From Micromonosporaceae bacterium (GTDB taxonomy: Bacteria > Actinomycetota > Actinomycetes > Mycobacteriales > Micromonosporaceae), in NCBI GenBank assembly GCA_017354595.1, contig JAFMQQ010000080.1, forward strand, positions 1 through 9,117: 9,117 nt of DNA, in the 5' to 3' direction. The notes below the pieces were generated by a model that did no database searches, had not been told where the DNA came from, and was given only the letters and a program-made list of their open reading frames with translations. This document shows positions 1 to 5,169 of the stretch, piece by piece. A program made the position numbers and the translations under genes. The stretch's first letter is position 1, and each line of letters begins with the position of its first letter.

Positions 1-16
1 GGCTCACAGAGTCCAT

Positions 17-37
17 CGCAGGTGGGAGACACCTGCG
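17..37 (-). promoter_or_regulatory. Perfect 8-bp hairpin in a probable leader
   Basis: Bases 17-24 (CGCAGGTG) and 30-37 (CACCTGCG) form a perfect 8-bp inverted repeat around a 5-nt loop. Read on the minus strand the loop is UCUCC, which resembles the anti-Shine-Dalgarno sequence; no U-run follows. It lies roughly 70 nt downstream of the candidate promoter at 112-141, so it would be in the 5' leader of whatever gene lies to the left. A leader regulatory structure or a plain chance hairpin are both possible. Confidence 0.35.
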
Positions 38-111
38 CCAGCCGCGGCACCGTTACGCCCACCGAAGCGCGGGGTAGGCATGACAGAGTGGACGCTGTGC
101 GCCGAGTCGCT

Positions 112-141
112 AGCCTACGCCGTTACCACTCCTCGCGGCAA
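112..141 (-). promoter_or_regulatory. Candidate housekeeping-sigma promoter pointing left
   Basis: On the minus strand there is TTGCCG (141-136), an 18-nt spacer, then TAGGCT (117-112). This matches four of six bases of the TTGACA -35 and five of six of the actinobacterial TAGRRT -10. It sits after the inverted repeat that probably ends the upstream transcript and points to the expected infA operon. The match is by eye only and high-GC DNA yields false hits, so it is tentative. Confidence 0.4.
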
Positions 142-193
142 ACCGCCCGCCGCACTCGCGAGCCGCGCCCGACAAGCCGTGCCCACCGCGCCG

Positions 194-281
194 CCGGTTT
201 GGGGCAGGCCGACCCGCGCCGGGATCAAGCCTGACCGCCCAGAGCGGGTCGGTCTGCCCCAAACTGTCTGCCCCAAACTGG
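194..281. terminator. Large inverted repeat, probable terminator
   Basis: Bases 195-217 pair with 244-266: 21 of 23 positions are Watson-Crick and two are G-T, around a 26-nt loop. The core is GTTTGGGGCAG against CTGCCCCAAAC. The repeat starts 11 nt beyond the DUF1707 stop codon and before the candidate promoter, the expected place for a terminator of the secY-adk-map-DUF1707 transcript. No U-run follows, which is common for hairpin terminators in high-GC actinobacteria. The two imperfect pairs are G-U in a plus-strand RNA but C-A in a minus-strand RNA, so the fold is slightly better for a rightward transcript; it may act in both directions. The right arm is partly duplicated (see 253-280). 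Confidence 0.55.
253..280. repeat. Perfect 14-bp tandem duplication in a hairpin arm
   Basis: TCTGCCCCAAACTG occurs twice back to back, at 253-266 and 267-280. Both copies contain CTGCCCCAAAC, the complement of the left arm of the inverted repeat at 197-207. The left arm can therefore pair with the near copy (up to 23 positions) or with the far copy (194-209 with 266-281, 16 positions including two G-T). The two folds exclude each other. A slippage duplication is the simplest origin. Confidence 0.85.
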
Positions 282-291
282 AGGAGCAGAT

Positions 292-855
292 CTATCCCCA
301 GCGCTCCCGGCGGCGCTCGAAGCGCTCGCGCCGCCTGGCCTGTTTGCGCTCCCACTTCTCCTTGTACCGCTGCTGGTAGCCCTCGCCGCTGGCGATGCCG
401 GTCAGCGTGGTCGCCAGCAGCACGGCCCCCCAGGGTCCGGCCACCCACATCGGCCAGAAGTAGATCAATTGACCGGCGGAGATGCTGACCAGCAGCCAGA
501 TCACCACGTTTACGCTGACCGCGATCAGCCAGGCGCTCCATACGCCGAGCAGCCAGGGCGCCATCCGGCGGGGCTGCAGGCGGTCGGCGGCCGGCGCCGC
601 CTCCTCCGTCGCCTGCGCGGCGGGCTGAACCGGTGGCGTGACCGGGGCCACCTGGGAGTGGGCCGCGGAGGCGACCGGAAGGTCGTCGAGGATCTTGTCG
701 AGGTCGCCGTAGGTCTTGGCCGCGTACGCGTCCTGCAGCCGCTCGTCATACTCCGAGAGGTTCAGCCGCCCCTCGTTCAACGCATCGCGTAGCCGCCCGG
801 CCACGAACTGCCGGTCGGCGTCCGCGGCGCGCAGATCCTCCCGCCGCTCCACCAC
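292..855 (-). CDS. DUF1707 domain protein with two membrane segments
   Basis: The product is 187 residues. Residues about 7-60 match the DUF1707 pattern (AADADRQFVAGRLRDALNEG, then a LNLSEYDERLQDAYAAKTYG-like segment and a DLDKILDDLP end), a small domain common at the N-terminus of actinobacterial membrane proteins. An Ala/Pro/Gln linker follows (61-97), then two hydrophobic segments at about 100-124 and 130-153 with the Trp-rich WPMW motif of the '2TM' family. The tail 161-187 is strongly basic (13 Arg/Lys, 5 Glu). With two TM segments, the N-terminal domain and basic tail should both be cytoplasmic. The start is GTG at 855 (GTG at 852 also possible); neither has a good Shine-Dalgarno. The molecular function is not known. 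Its place 64 nt after map suggests co-transcription with secY-adk-map, but no experiment supports a role in secretion. Confidence 0.85.
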   Translation of the reverse strand: MVERREDLRAADADRQFVAGRLRDALNEGRLNLSEYDERLQDAYAAKTYGDLDKILDDLPVASAAHSQVAPVTPPVQPAAQATEEAAPAADRLQPRRMAPWLLGVWSAWLIAVSVNVVIWLLVSISAGQLIYFWPMWVAGPWGAVLLATTLTGIASGEGYQQRYKEKWERKQARRRERFERRRERWG

Positions 856-870
856 GATAAGAGCATGCCA

Positions 871-888
871 TCCGGGTACGGCCCCGGA
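871..888. other. Short hairpin between map and the DUF1707 gene
   Basis: TCCGGG (871-876) and CCCGGA (883-888) form a perfect 6-bp inverted repeat around a 6-nt loop in the 64-nt gap between the two genes. No U-run follows on either strand. It could be a weak terminator or an RNA-processing structure that lowers expression of the DUF1707 gene relative to map. It could also be chance in GC-rich DNA. Confidence 0.3.
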
Positions 889-919
889 CCACCCGTGACG
901 CTCCTTAAGGGACTGCGGG

Positions 920-1756
920 TCAGCGGGCGCGGCTGGTCAGCCGGTCGGCGCCGAGCCGGGCCAAGCCACCGTCGTGGGCGGTGGTGACCCAGACCCCGTC
1001 CTCGAAGAGCGCGACCGTGTGCTCCACGTGTACCGCCAGCGAGCCGTCCTTGGTGACCACCGTCCAGCCATCGGCGAGCTGTACCGTCTCCGGCGAGCCG
1101 ACCGTGATCATCGGTTCGATCGCGAGCGCCATCCCCGGTACCAGCCGGGGCCCTTTGCCCGGGCGGCCGTAGTTGAGCACGTGCGGGTCCTGGTGCATCT
1201 CGGTACCGATGCCGTGTCCCCCGTACCCGCGCACGATGCCGTACCGGCCGGCGGACCGGATCCGCGACTCGATCGCGGCGGAGATATCGGTCAGCCGGCC
1301 ACGGCCGCTGGCGGTGCCGTCCGCTGCGGCCGCCAGACCCGTCCACATCGCGTCCTCGGCGGCCCGGATCATCCGCTCCAGCTCCGCCGGGACCTCGCCG
1401 ACCGGTACGGTGACCGCAGCGTCGCCGTGCCACCCGTCCACGATCGCGCCACAGTCGATCGAGATCAGGTCGCCTTCCCGGAGCACCTGGGTCTTCGCCG
1501 GGATGGCGTGCACGATCTGCTCGTTGACCGAGGTACACAGCGAGGCCGGGTAGCCGAAGTAGCCCTTGAAGGACGGGATCCCGCCGGCCGCCCGGATGTT
1601 CCGCTCCGCCATCGCGTCCAGATCAGCGGTACAGACACCCGGCGCGACGGCCTGCCGCACCAGGTCCAGAGTCTGCGCGACCAGCAGGCCCGGCGCGCGC
1701 ATCAGGGCGAGCTGCTCCGCGGTCTTGTACTCGATGCTCAGACTCGCACTACGCAC
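920..1756 (-). CDS. map: Methionine aminopeptidase type I
   Basis: This metalloprotease removes the initiator methionine from new proteins in the cytoplasm, after deformylation. The product is 278 residues with the full pita-bread-fold active site: metal ligands D101 (in ISIDCGA), D112 (HGDAA), H181 (GYGGHGIG), E214 (AIEP) and E245 (VEHTV). The conserved second-shell histidines are H83 (IVHAIP) and H188 (EMHQDP). Spacing matches the E. coli enzyme. There is no long N-terminal zinc-finger or SH3-binding extension, so it is of the short type Ia. The start is GTG at 1756, 9 nt after the adk stop; the frame is closed by that stop upstream. Its Shine-Dalgarno is poor (a G-run overlapping the adk stop, 12 nt away), so translation may depend on coupling to adk. 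Confidence 0.97.
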   Translation of the reverse strand: MRSASLSIEYKTAEQLALMRAPGLLVAQTLDLVRQAVAPGVCTADLDAMAERNIRAAGGIPSFKGYFGYPASLCTSVNEQIVHAIPAKTQVLREGDLISIDCGAIVDGWHGDAAVTVPVGEVPAELERMIRAAEDAMWTGLAAAADGTASGRGRLTDISAAIESRIRSAGRYGIVRGYGGHGIGTEMHQDPHVLNYGRPGKGPRLVPGMALAIEPMITVGSPETVQLADGWTVVTKDGSLAVHVEHTVALFEDGVWVTTAHDGGLARLGADRLTSRAR

Positions 1757-1765
1757 CTGCGCCAG

Positions 1766-2419
1766 CTACCCCCCGTACGATCGCAGCGCGTCGATCGCCC
1801 GTACCGTCACGTCCTCGACCGGGCCGGTTGCGTCGATACCGACCAGCTTGCCCTGGCCGCCGTAGAAGTCCACCAGCGGCGCGGTGTCCCGCTGGTACAC
1901 CCGCAGCCGCTCCTCGATGACCTCCAGCCGGTCATCGTCCCGCTGGTAGAGCTGCCCACCGCAGCGGTCGCAGACCCCCTCGTGCATCGGCGGGTCGAAC
2001 TCCACGTGCCAGATCTTGCCGCAGCCCCGGCACTGCCGCCGGCCGGTGATCCGCCGGATCACCTCGTCCTCGTCAACCACCAGTTCCAGCACCAGGTCGA
2101 GCTGGGTGCCGAGGTCGGCGAGCATCTTGTCCAGCGCCACCGCCTGGGGCACCGTGCGGGGAAACCCGTCGAGCAGGAAGCCGTCGGCGGCGTCCGGCTC
2201 GGCCAGCCGTTCCCGCACCATCGTGATGGTGACCTCGTCCGGTACCAGCTGCCCGGAGTCCATGTACTGCTTGGCCTGCCGGCCCAACGGCGTGCCCTGG
2301 CCGACATTCGCCCGGAAGATATCGCCAGTCGATATCTTCGGCACGGCGAGGTGAGCGGCGACGAACTCGGCCTGGGTCCCCTTTCCCGCGCCAGGAGGAC
2401 CGACCAGCACCAAGCGCAC
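1766..2419 (-). CDS. adk: Adenylate kinase, long form with zinc-type lid
   Basis: Adk catalyses ATP + AMP = 2 ADP and balances cellular adenylates. The product is 217 residues. The P-loop GPPGAGKGT is at 7-15, the AMP-site segment STGDIFR at 30-36, and DGFPRT at 84-89. The lid domain holds four cysteines, C130, C133, C150 and C153 (C-X2-C-X16-C-X2-C), the known zinc-binding lid of long adenylate kinases. The Arg/Asp-rich QRDDDR segment follows at 159-164. M. tuberculosis, by contrast, has a short-lid enzyme. The start is GTG at 2419, sharing one base with the secY stop (TAGTG), so translation is probably coupled to secY. The C-terminus VRAIDALRSYGG closely matches Micromonospora enzymes from memory. 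Confidence 0.97.
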   Translation of the reverse strand: MRLVLVGPPGAGKGTQAEFVAAHLAVPKISTGDIFRANVGQGTPLGRQAKQYMDSGQLVPDEVTITMVRERLAEPDAADGFLLDGFPRTVPQAVALDKMLADLGTQLDLVLELVVDEDEVIRRITGRRQCRGCGKIWHVEFDPPMHEGVCDRCGGQLYQRDDDRLEVIEERLRVYQRDTAPLVDFYGGQGKLVGIDATGPVEDVTVRAIDALRSYGG

Positions 2420-3756
2420 TAGCGCAGGAACCCTTCGTAATTCCGTTGCATCAGCTGGCTCTCGATCTGCTTCACGGTCTCCAGGCCCACGCCGACGATG
2501 ATCAACACCGCGGTACCGCCGAACGGGAAGTTCTGCTTCTGCGTACCGCCGGCGAGGTTGATGAAGATGTTCGGCAGGATCGAGATCGTGGCCAGGTACA
2601 AGGCGCCGGGCAGGGTGATCCGGCTGAGGATGAAGTCCAGGTATTCAGCGGTGGGCTTGCCCGGCCGGATGCCGGGCACGAAGCCGCCGTACTTCCGCAT
2701 GTTGTCCGATACTTCGTTGGGGTTGAAGGTGATCGATACGTAGAAGTAGGTGAAGAAGACAACGAGCAGGAAGTAGAGCGAGATGTTGACGTAGTTCTTC
2801 GGGTCGACGATGTACGTGCTGAGGAACTTGTACACCCGGCTCGGGTGGGTCTGGTCCATCAACTGCATCGCCAGCTGCGGCAGGTACAGCAACGAGGACG
2901 CGAAGATCACCGGAATCACACCGGCCGTGTTGACCTTCAGCGGGATGTACGTGGAGGTGCCGCCGTACATCCGGCGCCCCACCATCCGCTTCGCGTACTG
3001 CACCGGTACCCGGCGCTGTGCCTGTTCCATGAAGACCACCGCGGTGATCACCACGATGCCGATCAGGATCACCAGGCCGAAGATGCCCCAGCCCTTGCTG
3101 GTCTTGATCTGCCAGCCCTCGTACGGCATCCGGGCGGCGATCGAGGTGAAGATCAGCACCGACATGCCGTTGCCGACGCCGCGGTCGGTGACCATCTCGC
3201 CGAGCCACATGATCACGCCGGTACCGGCGGTCATCGTCATCACCAGGACGCTCACCGTCAACCAACCCGGGATGCCGGTGTTGTCCGGGATCGCCTGCTG
3301 GTTGGGCTGGGTGCACTGGTTGTTGAACAGCTGCCCGGACTTGGCCAGCGCGACGAAGGCCGAGGCCTGGAGGACGGCCAGGCCCAGGGTCAGGTACCGG
3401 GTGTACTGGGTGATCTTCGCCTGGCCGGACTGGCCTTCCTTCTTCAACGTCTCCAGCCGCGGGATCACCACGGTGAGCAGCTGCAGGATGATGCTCGCCG
3501 TGATGTAGGGCATGATGCCCAGTGCGAAGACGGACAGCTGCAGCAGCGCGCCGCCGGAGAAGAGGTTCAGCAGGTTGAAGACGCCCGCGGCGCCGCTGGC
3601 GCCGGCGACGTCGATGCACCGCTGCACGTTGCCGTATGACACACCCGGGCTGGGGAGGGTTGCCCCCAGCCGGTAAATGGCGATCATCGCGACGGTGAAC
3701 AGAATCTTCTTGCGCAGGTCAGGCGTGCGGAACGCACTGAGAAACGCGGAGAGCAA
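2419..3756 (-). CDS. secY: Protein translocase channel subunit SecY
   Basis: SecY forms the membrane channel of the SecYEG translocon, which exports or inserts proteins with SecA or the ribosome. The product is 445 residues with about ten TM segments. Recognisable parts are GATLPSPGVSYGN after TM1, the plug/TM2 signature around 66-95 (FSGGALLQLS...IMPYITASI), the TM4-5 signature WLGEMVTDRGVGNGMS (184-199), the cytoplasmic loop QRRVPVQYAKR (247-257), and the loop RKYGGFVPGIRPGKPTAEYL (354-373) that contacts SecA or ribosome. The start is a rare TTG at 3756, chosen for its strong AGGAGGA 4 nt upstream and the family-typical MLSAF start. It is the only gene here with a long upstream gap. Its two cysteines (C47, C148) both fall in predicted extracytoplasmic loops. 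Confidence 0.98.
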   Translation of the reverse strand: MLSAFLSAFRTPDLRKKILFTVAMIAIYRLGATLPSPGVSYGNVQRCIDVAGASGAAGVFNLLNLFSGGALLQLSVFALGIMPYITASIILQLLTVVIPRLETLKKEGQSGQAKITQYTRYLTLGLAVLQASAFVALAKSGQLFNNQCTQPNQQAIPDNTGIPGWLTVSVLVMTMTAGTGVIMWLGEMVTDRGVGNGMSVLIFTSIAARMPYEGWQIKTSKGWGIFGLVILIGIVVITAVVFMEQAQRRVPVQYAKRMVGRRMYGGTSTYIPLKVNTAGVIPVIFASSLLYLPQLAMQLMDQTHPSRVYKFLSTYIVDPKNYVNISLYFLLVVFFTYFYVSITFNPNEVSDNMRKYGGFVPGIRPGKPTAEYLDFILSRITLPGALYLATISILPNIFINLAGGTQKQNFPFGGTAVLIIVGVGLETVKQIESQLMQRNYEGFLR

Positions 3757-3760
3757 CTCT

Positions 3761-3767
3761 TCCTCCT
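3761..3767 (-). promoter_or_regulatory. Strong ribosome binding site deciding the secY TTG start
   Basis: The minus strand reads AGGAGGA followed by AGAG and TTG. This near-perfect Shine-Dalgarno four to five bases from the TTG supports that codon as the start, since no ATG or GTG lies at a suitable place in frame. A strong site may compensate for the weak start codon. Confidence 0.8.
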
Positions 3768-3792
3768 GCGCGGGAGCGGCGGTCGTTCGGAA

Positions 3793-3813
3793 GCCACGCG
3801 TCGAACACGTGGC
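3793..3813 (-). promoter_or_regulatory. Hairpin in the secY leader
   Basis: In the minus-strand RNA, bases 3813-3806 (GCCACGUG) pair with 3800-3793 (CGCGUGGC) as an 8-bp stem closed by the 5-nt loop UUCGA. One pair is U-G in this RNA; in the opposite strand it would be C-A. The fold is therefore better for the secY transcript than for an antisense RNA. It ends 36 nt before the TTG start, upstream of the Shine-Dalgarno. It may modulate secY translation or mRNA stability; no family match is known to me. Confidence 0.45.
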
Positions 3814-3840
3814 GGGACTCGTAATGCTAACTGGGATGCG

Positions 3841-3870
3841 ACTCTAACAGCACGCCAGAGTTCCGGTATA
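3841..3870 (-). promoter_or_regulatory. Possible promoter for secY-adk-map
   Basis: On the minus strand TAGAGT (3846-3841) fits the actinobacterial -10 pattern TAGRRT exactly. A weak -35-like TATACC (3870-3865; three of six against TTGACA) lies 18 nt upstream. It stands in the only sizeable gap of the spc region, just after a hairpin following rplO. A separate promoter for secY is plausible but the -35 is poor, so this is a low-confidence call. Confidence 0.28.
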
Positions 3871-3871
3871 T

Positions 3872-3896
3872 GCACCCGCCGCTATGCGAAGGGTGC
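3872..3896 (-). terminator. Hairpin after rplO, possible partial terminator
   Basis: GCACCC (3872-3877) and GGGTGC (3891-3896) form a 6-bp inverted repeat, with a nested CGC/GCG pair (3880-3882, 3886-3888) inside the loop. It begins 9 nt beyond the rplO stop. No U-run follows (ATATACC instead), so full termination is doubtful. It could reduce read-through from the ribosomal-protein genes into secY or mark an RNA-processing point. Confidence 0.35.
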
Positions 3897-3905
3897 CGAG
3901 CCGGC

Positions 3906-4349
3906 TCAGACCAGGGTGACGCTACCCCCGGCGGCCTCGATCTTCTCCTTGGCCGAGCCGCTGAAGGCGGTCGCCGAGACCGCCAACCGTACCCCGCCGA
4001 GGTCACCGTTGCCGAGGATCTTGATCGGCTGGTCCTTGCGGACAGCGCCCGCCGCGACCAGCTCGTCTGGCCCGATCGTCCCGCCATCCGGGAACAGCTC
4101 GGCGAGCCGCTCCAGGTTGACCACCTGGAACTCGACCTTGAACCGGTTCCGGAAGCCCTTCAGCTTGGGCAGCCGCATGTGGATCGGCATCTGCCCACCC
4201 TCGAACGCCGCCGAGACCTGGCGCCGGGCCTTCGTACCCTTGGTGCCGCGCCCGGCCGTCTTGCCCTTCGAGCCCTCGCCGCGCCCGACCCGGGTCTTCG
4301 CTGTCTTCGCACCCGGTGCCGGGCGAAGGTGATGCACCTTGATTGCCAT
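3906..4349 (-). CDS. rplO: 50S ribosomal protein L15
   Basis: L15 is a late-assembling protein of the large subunit that binds 23S rRNA through a long basic N-terminal arm. The product is 147 residues, the usual length. The N-terminus MAIKVHHLRPAPGAK and the Gly/Lys/Arg-rich segment about 20-45 (RVGRGEGSKGKTAGRG, GTKARRQV) are typical, followed by FEGGQMPIHMRLPKLKGF (49-66) and the globular C-terminal half ending GGSVTLV. The start ATG at 4349 shares one base with the rpmD stop (TGATG), and GAGGAGG lies 7 nt upstream inside rpmD, so translation is coupled. It is the last ribosomal-protein gene of the spc block; a 149-nt gap separates it from secY. Confidence 0.97.
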   Translation of the reverse strand: MAIKVHHLRPAPGAKTAKTRVGRGEGSKGKTAGRGTKGTKARRQVSAAFEGGQMPIHMRLPKLKGFRNRFKVEFQVVNLERLAELFPDGGTIGPDELVAAGAVRKDQPIKILGNGDLGGVRLAVSATAFSGSAKEKIEAAGGSVTLV

Positions 4350-4540
4350 CAGTCGACCTCCTCGACCTTCACCAGGTGGGTCACGGTGAAGATCATGCCG
4401 CGGATCTCCGGGCGATCCTCTTTCACCACCACATCGTTGATCCGCTTCAGCCCCAATGTACGCAGCGTTTCCCGCTGGTTGCGCTTGGCGCCGATCACGG
4501 ATCTGGTCTGGGTGACCTTCAGCCTCGCCACAGAAGTCAC
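4349..4540 (-). CDS. rpmD: 50S ribosomal protein L30
   Basis: L30 is a small large-subunit protein. The frame gives 63 residues from GTG at 4540, with the family core ARLKVTQTRSVIGAKRNQRE and LGLKRINDVVVKEDRPEIRG, then MIFTVTHLVKVEEVD. Two starts are possible. GTG 4540 makes a 4-nt GTGA overlap with the rpsE stop, like other junctions here. GTG 4531 would give 60 residues (MARLKVTQ...), the length I recall from Micromonospora relatives. Neither has a clear Shine-Dalgarno, so translation likely depends on coupling to rpsE. I use 4540 but the choice is uncertain by three codons. The gene is absent from some bacteria but normal in actinobacteria. Confidence 0.93.
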   Translation of the reverse strand: MTSVARLKVTQTRSVIGAKRNQRETLRTLGLKRINDVVVKEDRPEIRGMIFTVTHLVKVEEVD

Positions 4541-5154
4541 GCCCCTGTCCCACTCCGGGCCGCGAGCATCGCCGCCGGCGCCACATCCTCCACCGGCAGA
4601 CCGCGCCGCAGGGCGACCCGCTCCGGCGACTCCAACGCCTTCAGCGCCGCCACCGCGGCATGCACGATGTTGATCGGGTTCGACGAGCCGAGGCTCTTGG
4701 ACAGCACGTCGTGGATACCCGCGCACTCCAGCACCGCGCGCACCGGGCCGCCGGCGATCACACCGGTACCGGCACTGGCCGGCTTGAGCAGCACCACGCC
4801 GGCCGCATCCTCGCCCTGTACCGGGTGCGGGATGGTGGCTCCGATCCGGGGCACCTTGAAGAAGTGCTTCTTCGCCTCCTCCACGCCCTTGGCGATGGCG
4901 GCCGGCACCTCCTTCGCCTTGCCGTAACCGACGCCGACCGTACCGTCACCGTCGCCCACCACGACCAGCGCGGTGAAACTGAACCGGCGACCGCCCTTGA
5001 CGACCTTGGCGACCCGGTTGATGGTCACGACCCGCTCGAGGTGCGGCGTCTTCTCGGCCGGCGCGTTCCCGCGGCCGCCATCGCGGCGGTTGTCCCGCCG
5101 GCCGCCGCCCTCGCCGCCGCCGGACCCGCCGCCCCTGCGCTGTTGACCTGGCAT
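4537..5154 (-). CDS. rpsE: 30S ribosomal protein S5
   Basis: S5 is a small-subunit protein near the mRNA entry and decoding region, linked to translational fidelity. The product is 205 residues, longer than the roughly 165 of E. coli because of an N-terminal Gly/Arg-rich extension (1-35), usual in actinobacteria. The S5 double-stranded-RNA-binding-like domain covers about 37-101 (LERVVTINRVAKVVKGGRRF, GYGKAKEVPAAIAKG), and the C-terminal domain about 105-185 (LLKPASAGTGVIAGGPVRAV, SNPINIV). The start ATG at 5154 has GGAAGGA 8-9 nt upstream, overlapping the end of rplR. The gap to the rplR stop is 15 nt. The stop overlaps the rpmD GTG by 4 nt. Confidence 0.97.
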   Translation of the reverse strand: MPGQQRRGGGSGGGEGGGRRDNRRDGGRGNAPAEKTPHLERVVTINRVAKVVKGGRRFSFTALVVVGDGDGTVGVGYGKAKEVPAAIAKGVEEAKKHFFKVPRIGATIPHPVQGEDAAGVVLLKPASAGTGVIAGGPVRAVLECAGIHDVLSKSLGSSNPINIVHAAVAALKALESPERVALRRGLPVEDVAPAAMLAARSGTGA

Positions 5155-5169
5155 GGTGGGTGTTCCTTC

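Larger units (their letters stand above)
1..291. other. Gene-free stretch left of the DUF1707 gene
   Basis: No credible protein gene is seen here on either strand; the short open frames are Arg/Pro/Ala-rich and typical of non-coding high-GC DNA. No tRNA or rRNA is recognisable. The stretch holds, right to left (the direction of the local genes), a large inverted repeat with a duplicated arm, a candidate minus-strand promoter, and a short perfect hairpin. In many actinobacteria the gene after map (or after map plus a small extra gene) is infA. The simplest reading is that this is the end of the secY-adk-map unit followed by the promoter and leader of the infA operon, which would begin left of base 1. 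That last point is inference. Confidence 0.6.

Noticed and set aside
1..291. Possible small RNA gene, tRNA or short protein gene in the left gap
   Set aside because: No tRNA elements and no open frame with a known motif. The inverted repeat and promoter-like boxes explain the visible structure better.
777..1538. Minus-strand open frame of about 250 codons overlapping map
   Set aside because: It is out of frame with map, Arg/Gly-rich, and lacks any recognisable domain; map in the other frame has all its catalytic residues.
974..2422. Long plus-strand open frame (about 480 codons) opposite map and adk
   Set aside because: It is exactly antisense to two well-recognised genes, its product is Arg/His/Asp/Val-rich without any family motif, and no plausible ribosome site or neighbour supports it. 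Long antisense frames are common in high-GC coding DNA.
2446..3639. Plus-strand open frame of about 400 codons opposite secY
   Set aside because: It mirrors secY codon structure and the translation is a His/Asp/Gln/Val-rich low-complexity string without motifs; a compositional shadow.
3793..3813. GTTCGA within the secY leader suggested a tRNA T-arm
   Set aside because: No acceptor stem, D-arm, anticodon arm or 3' CCA is found around it; the gap is too short and folds as a simple hairpin.
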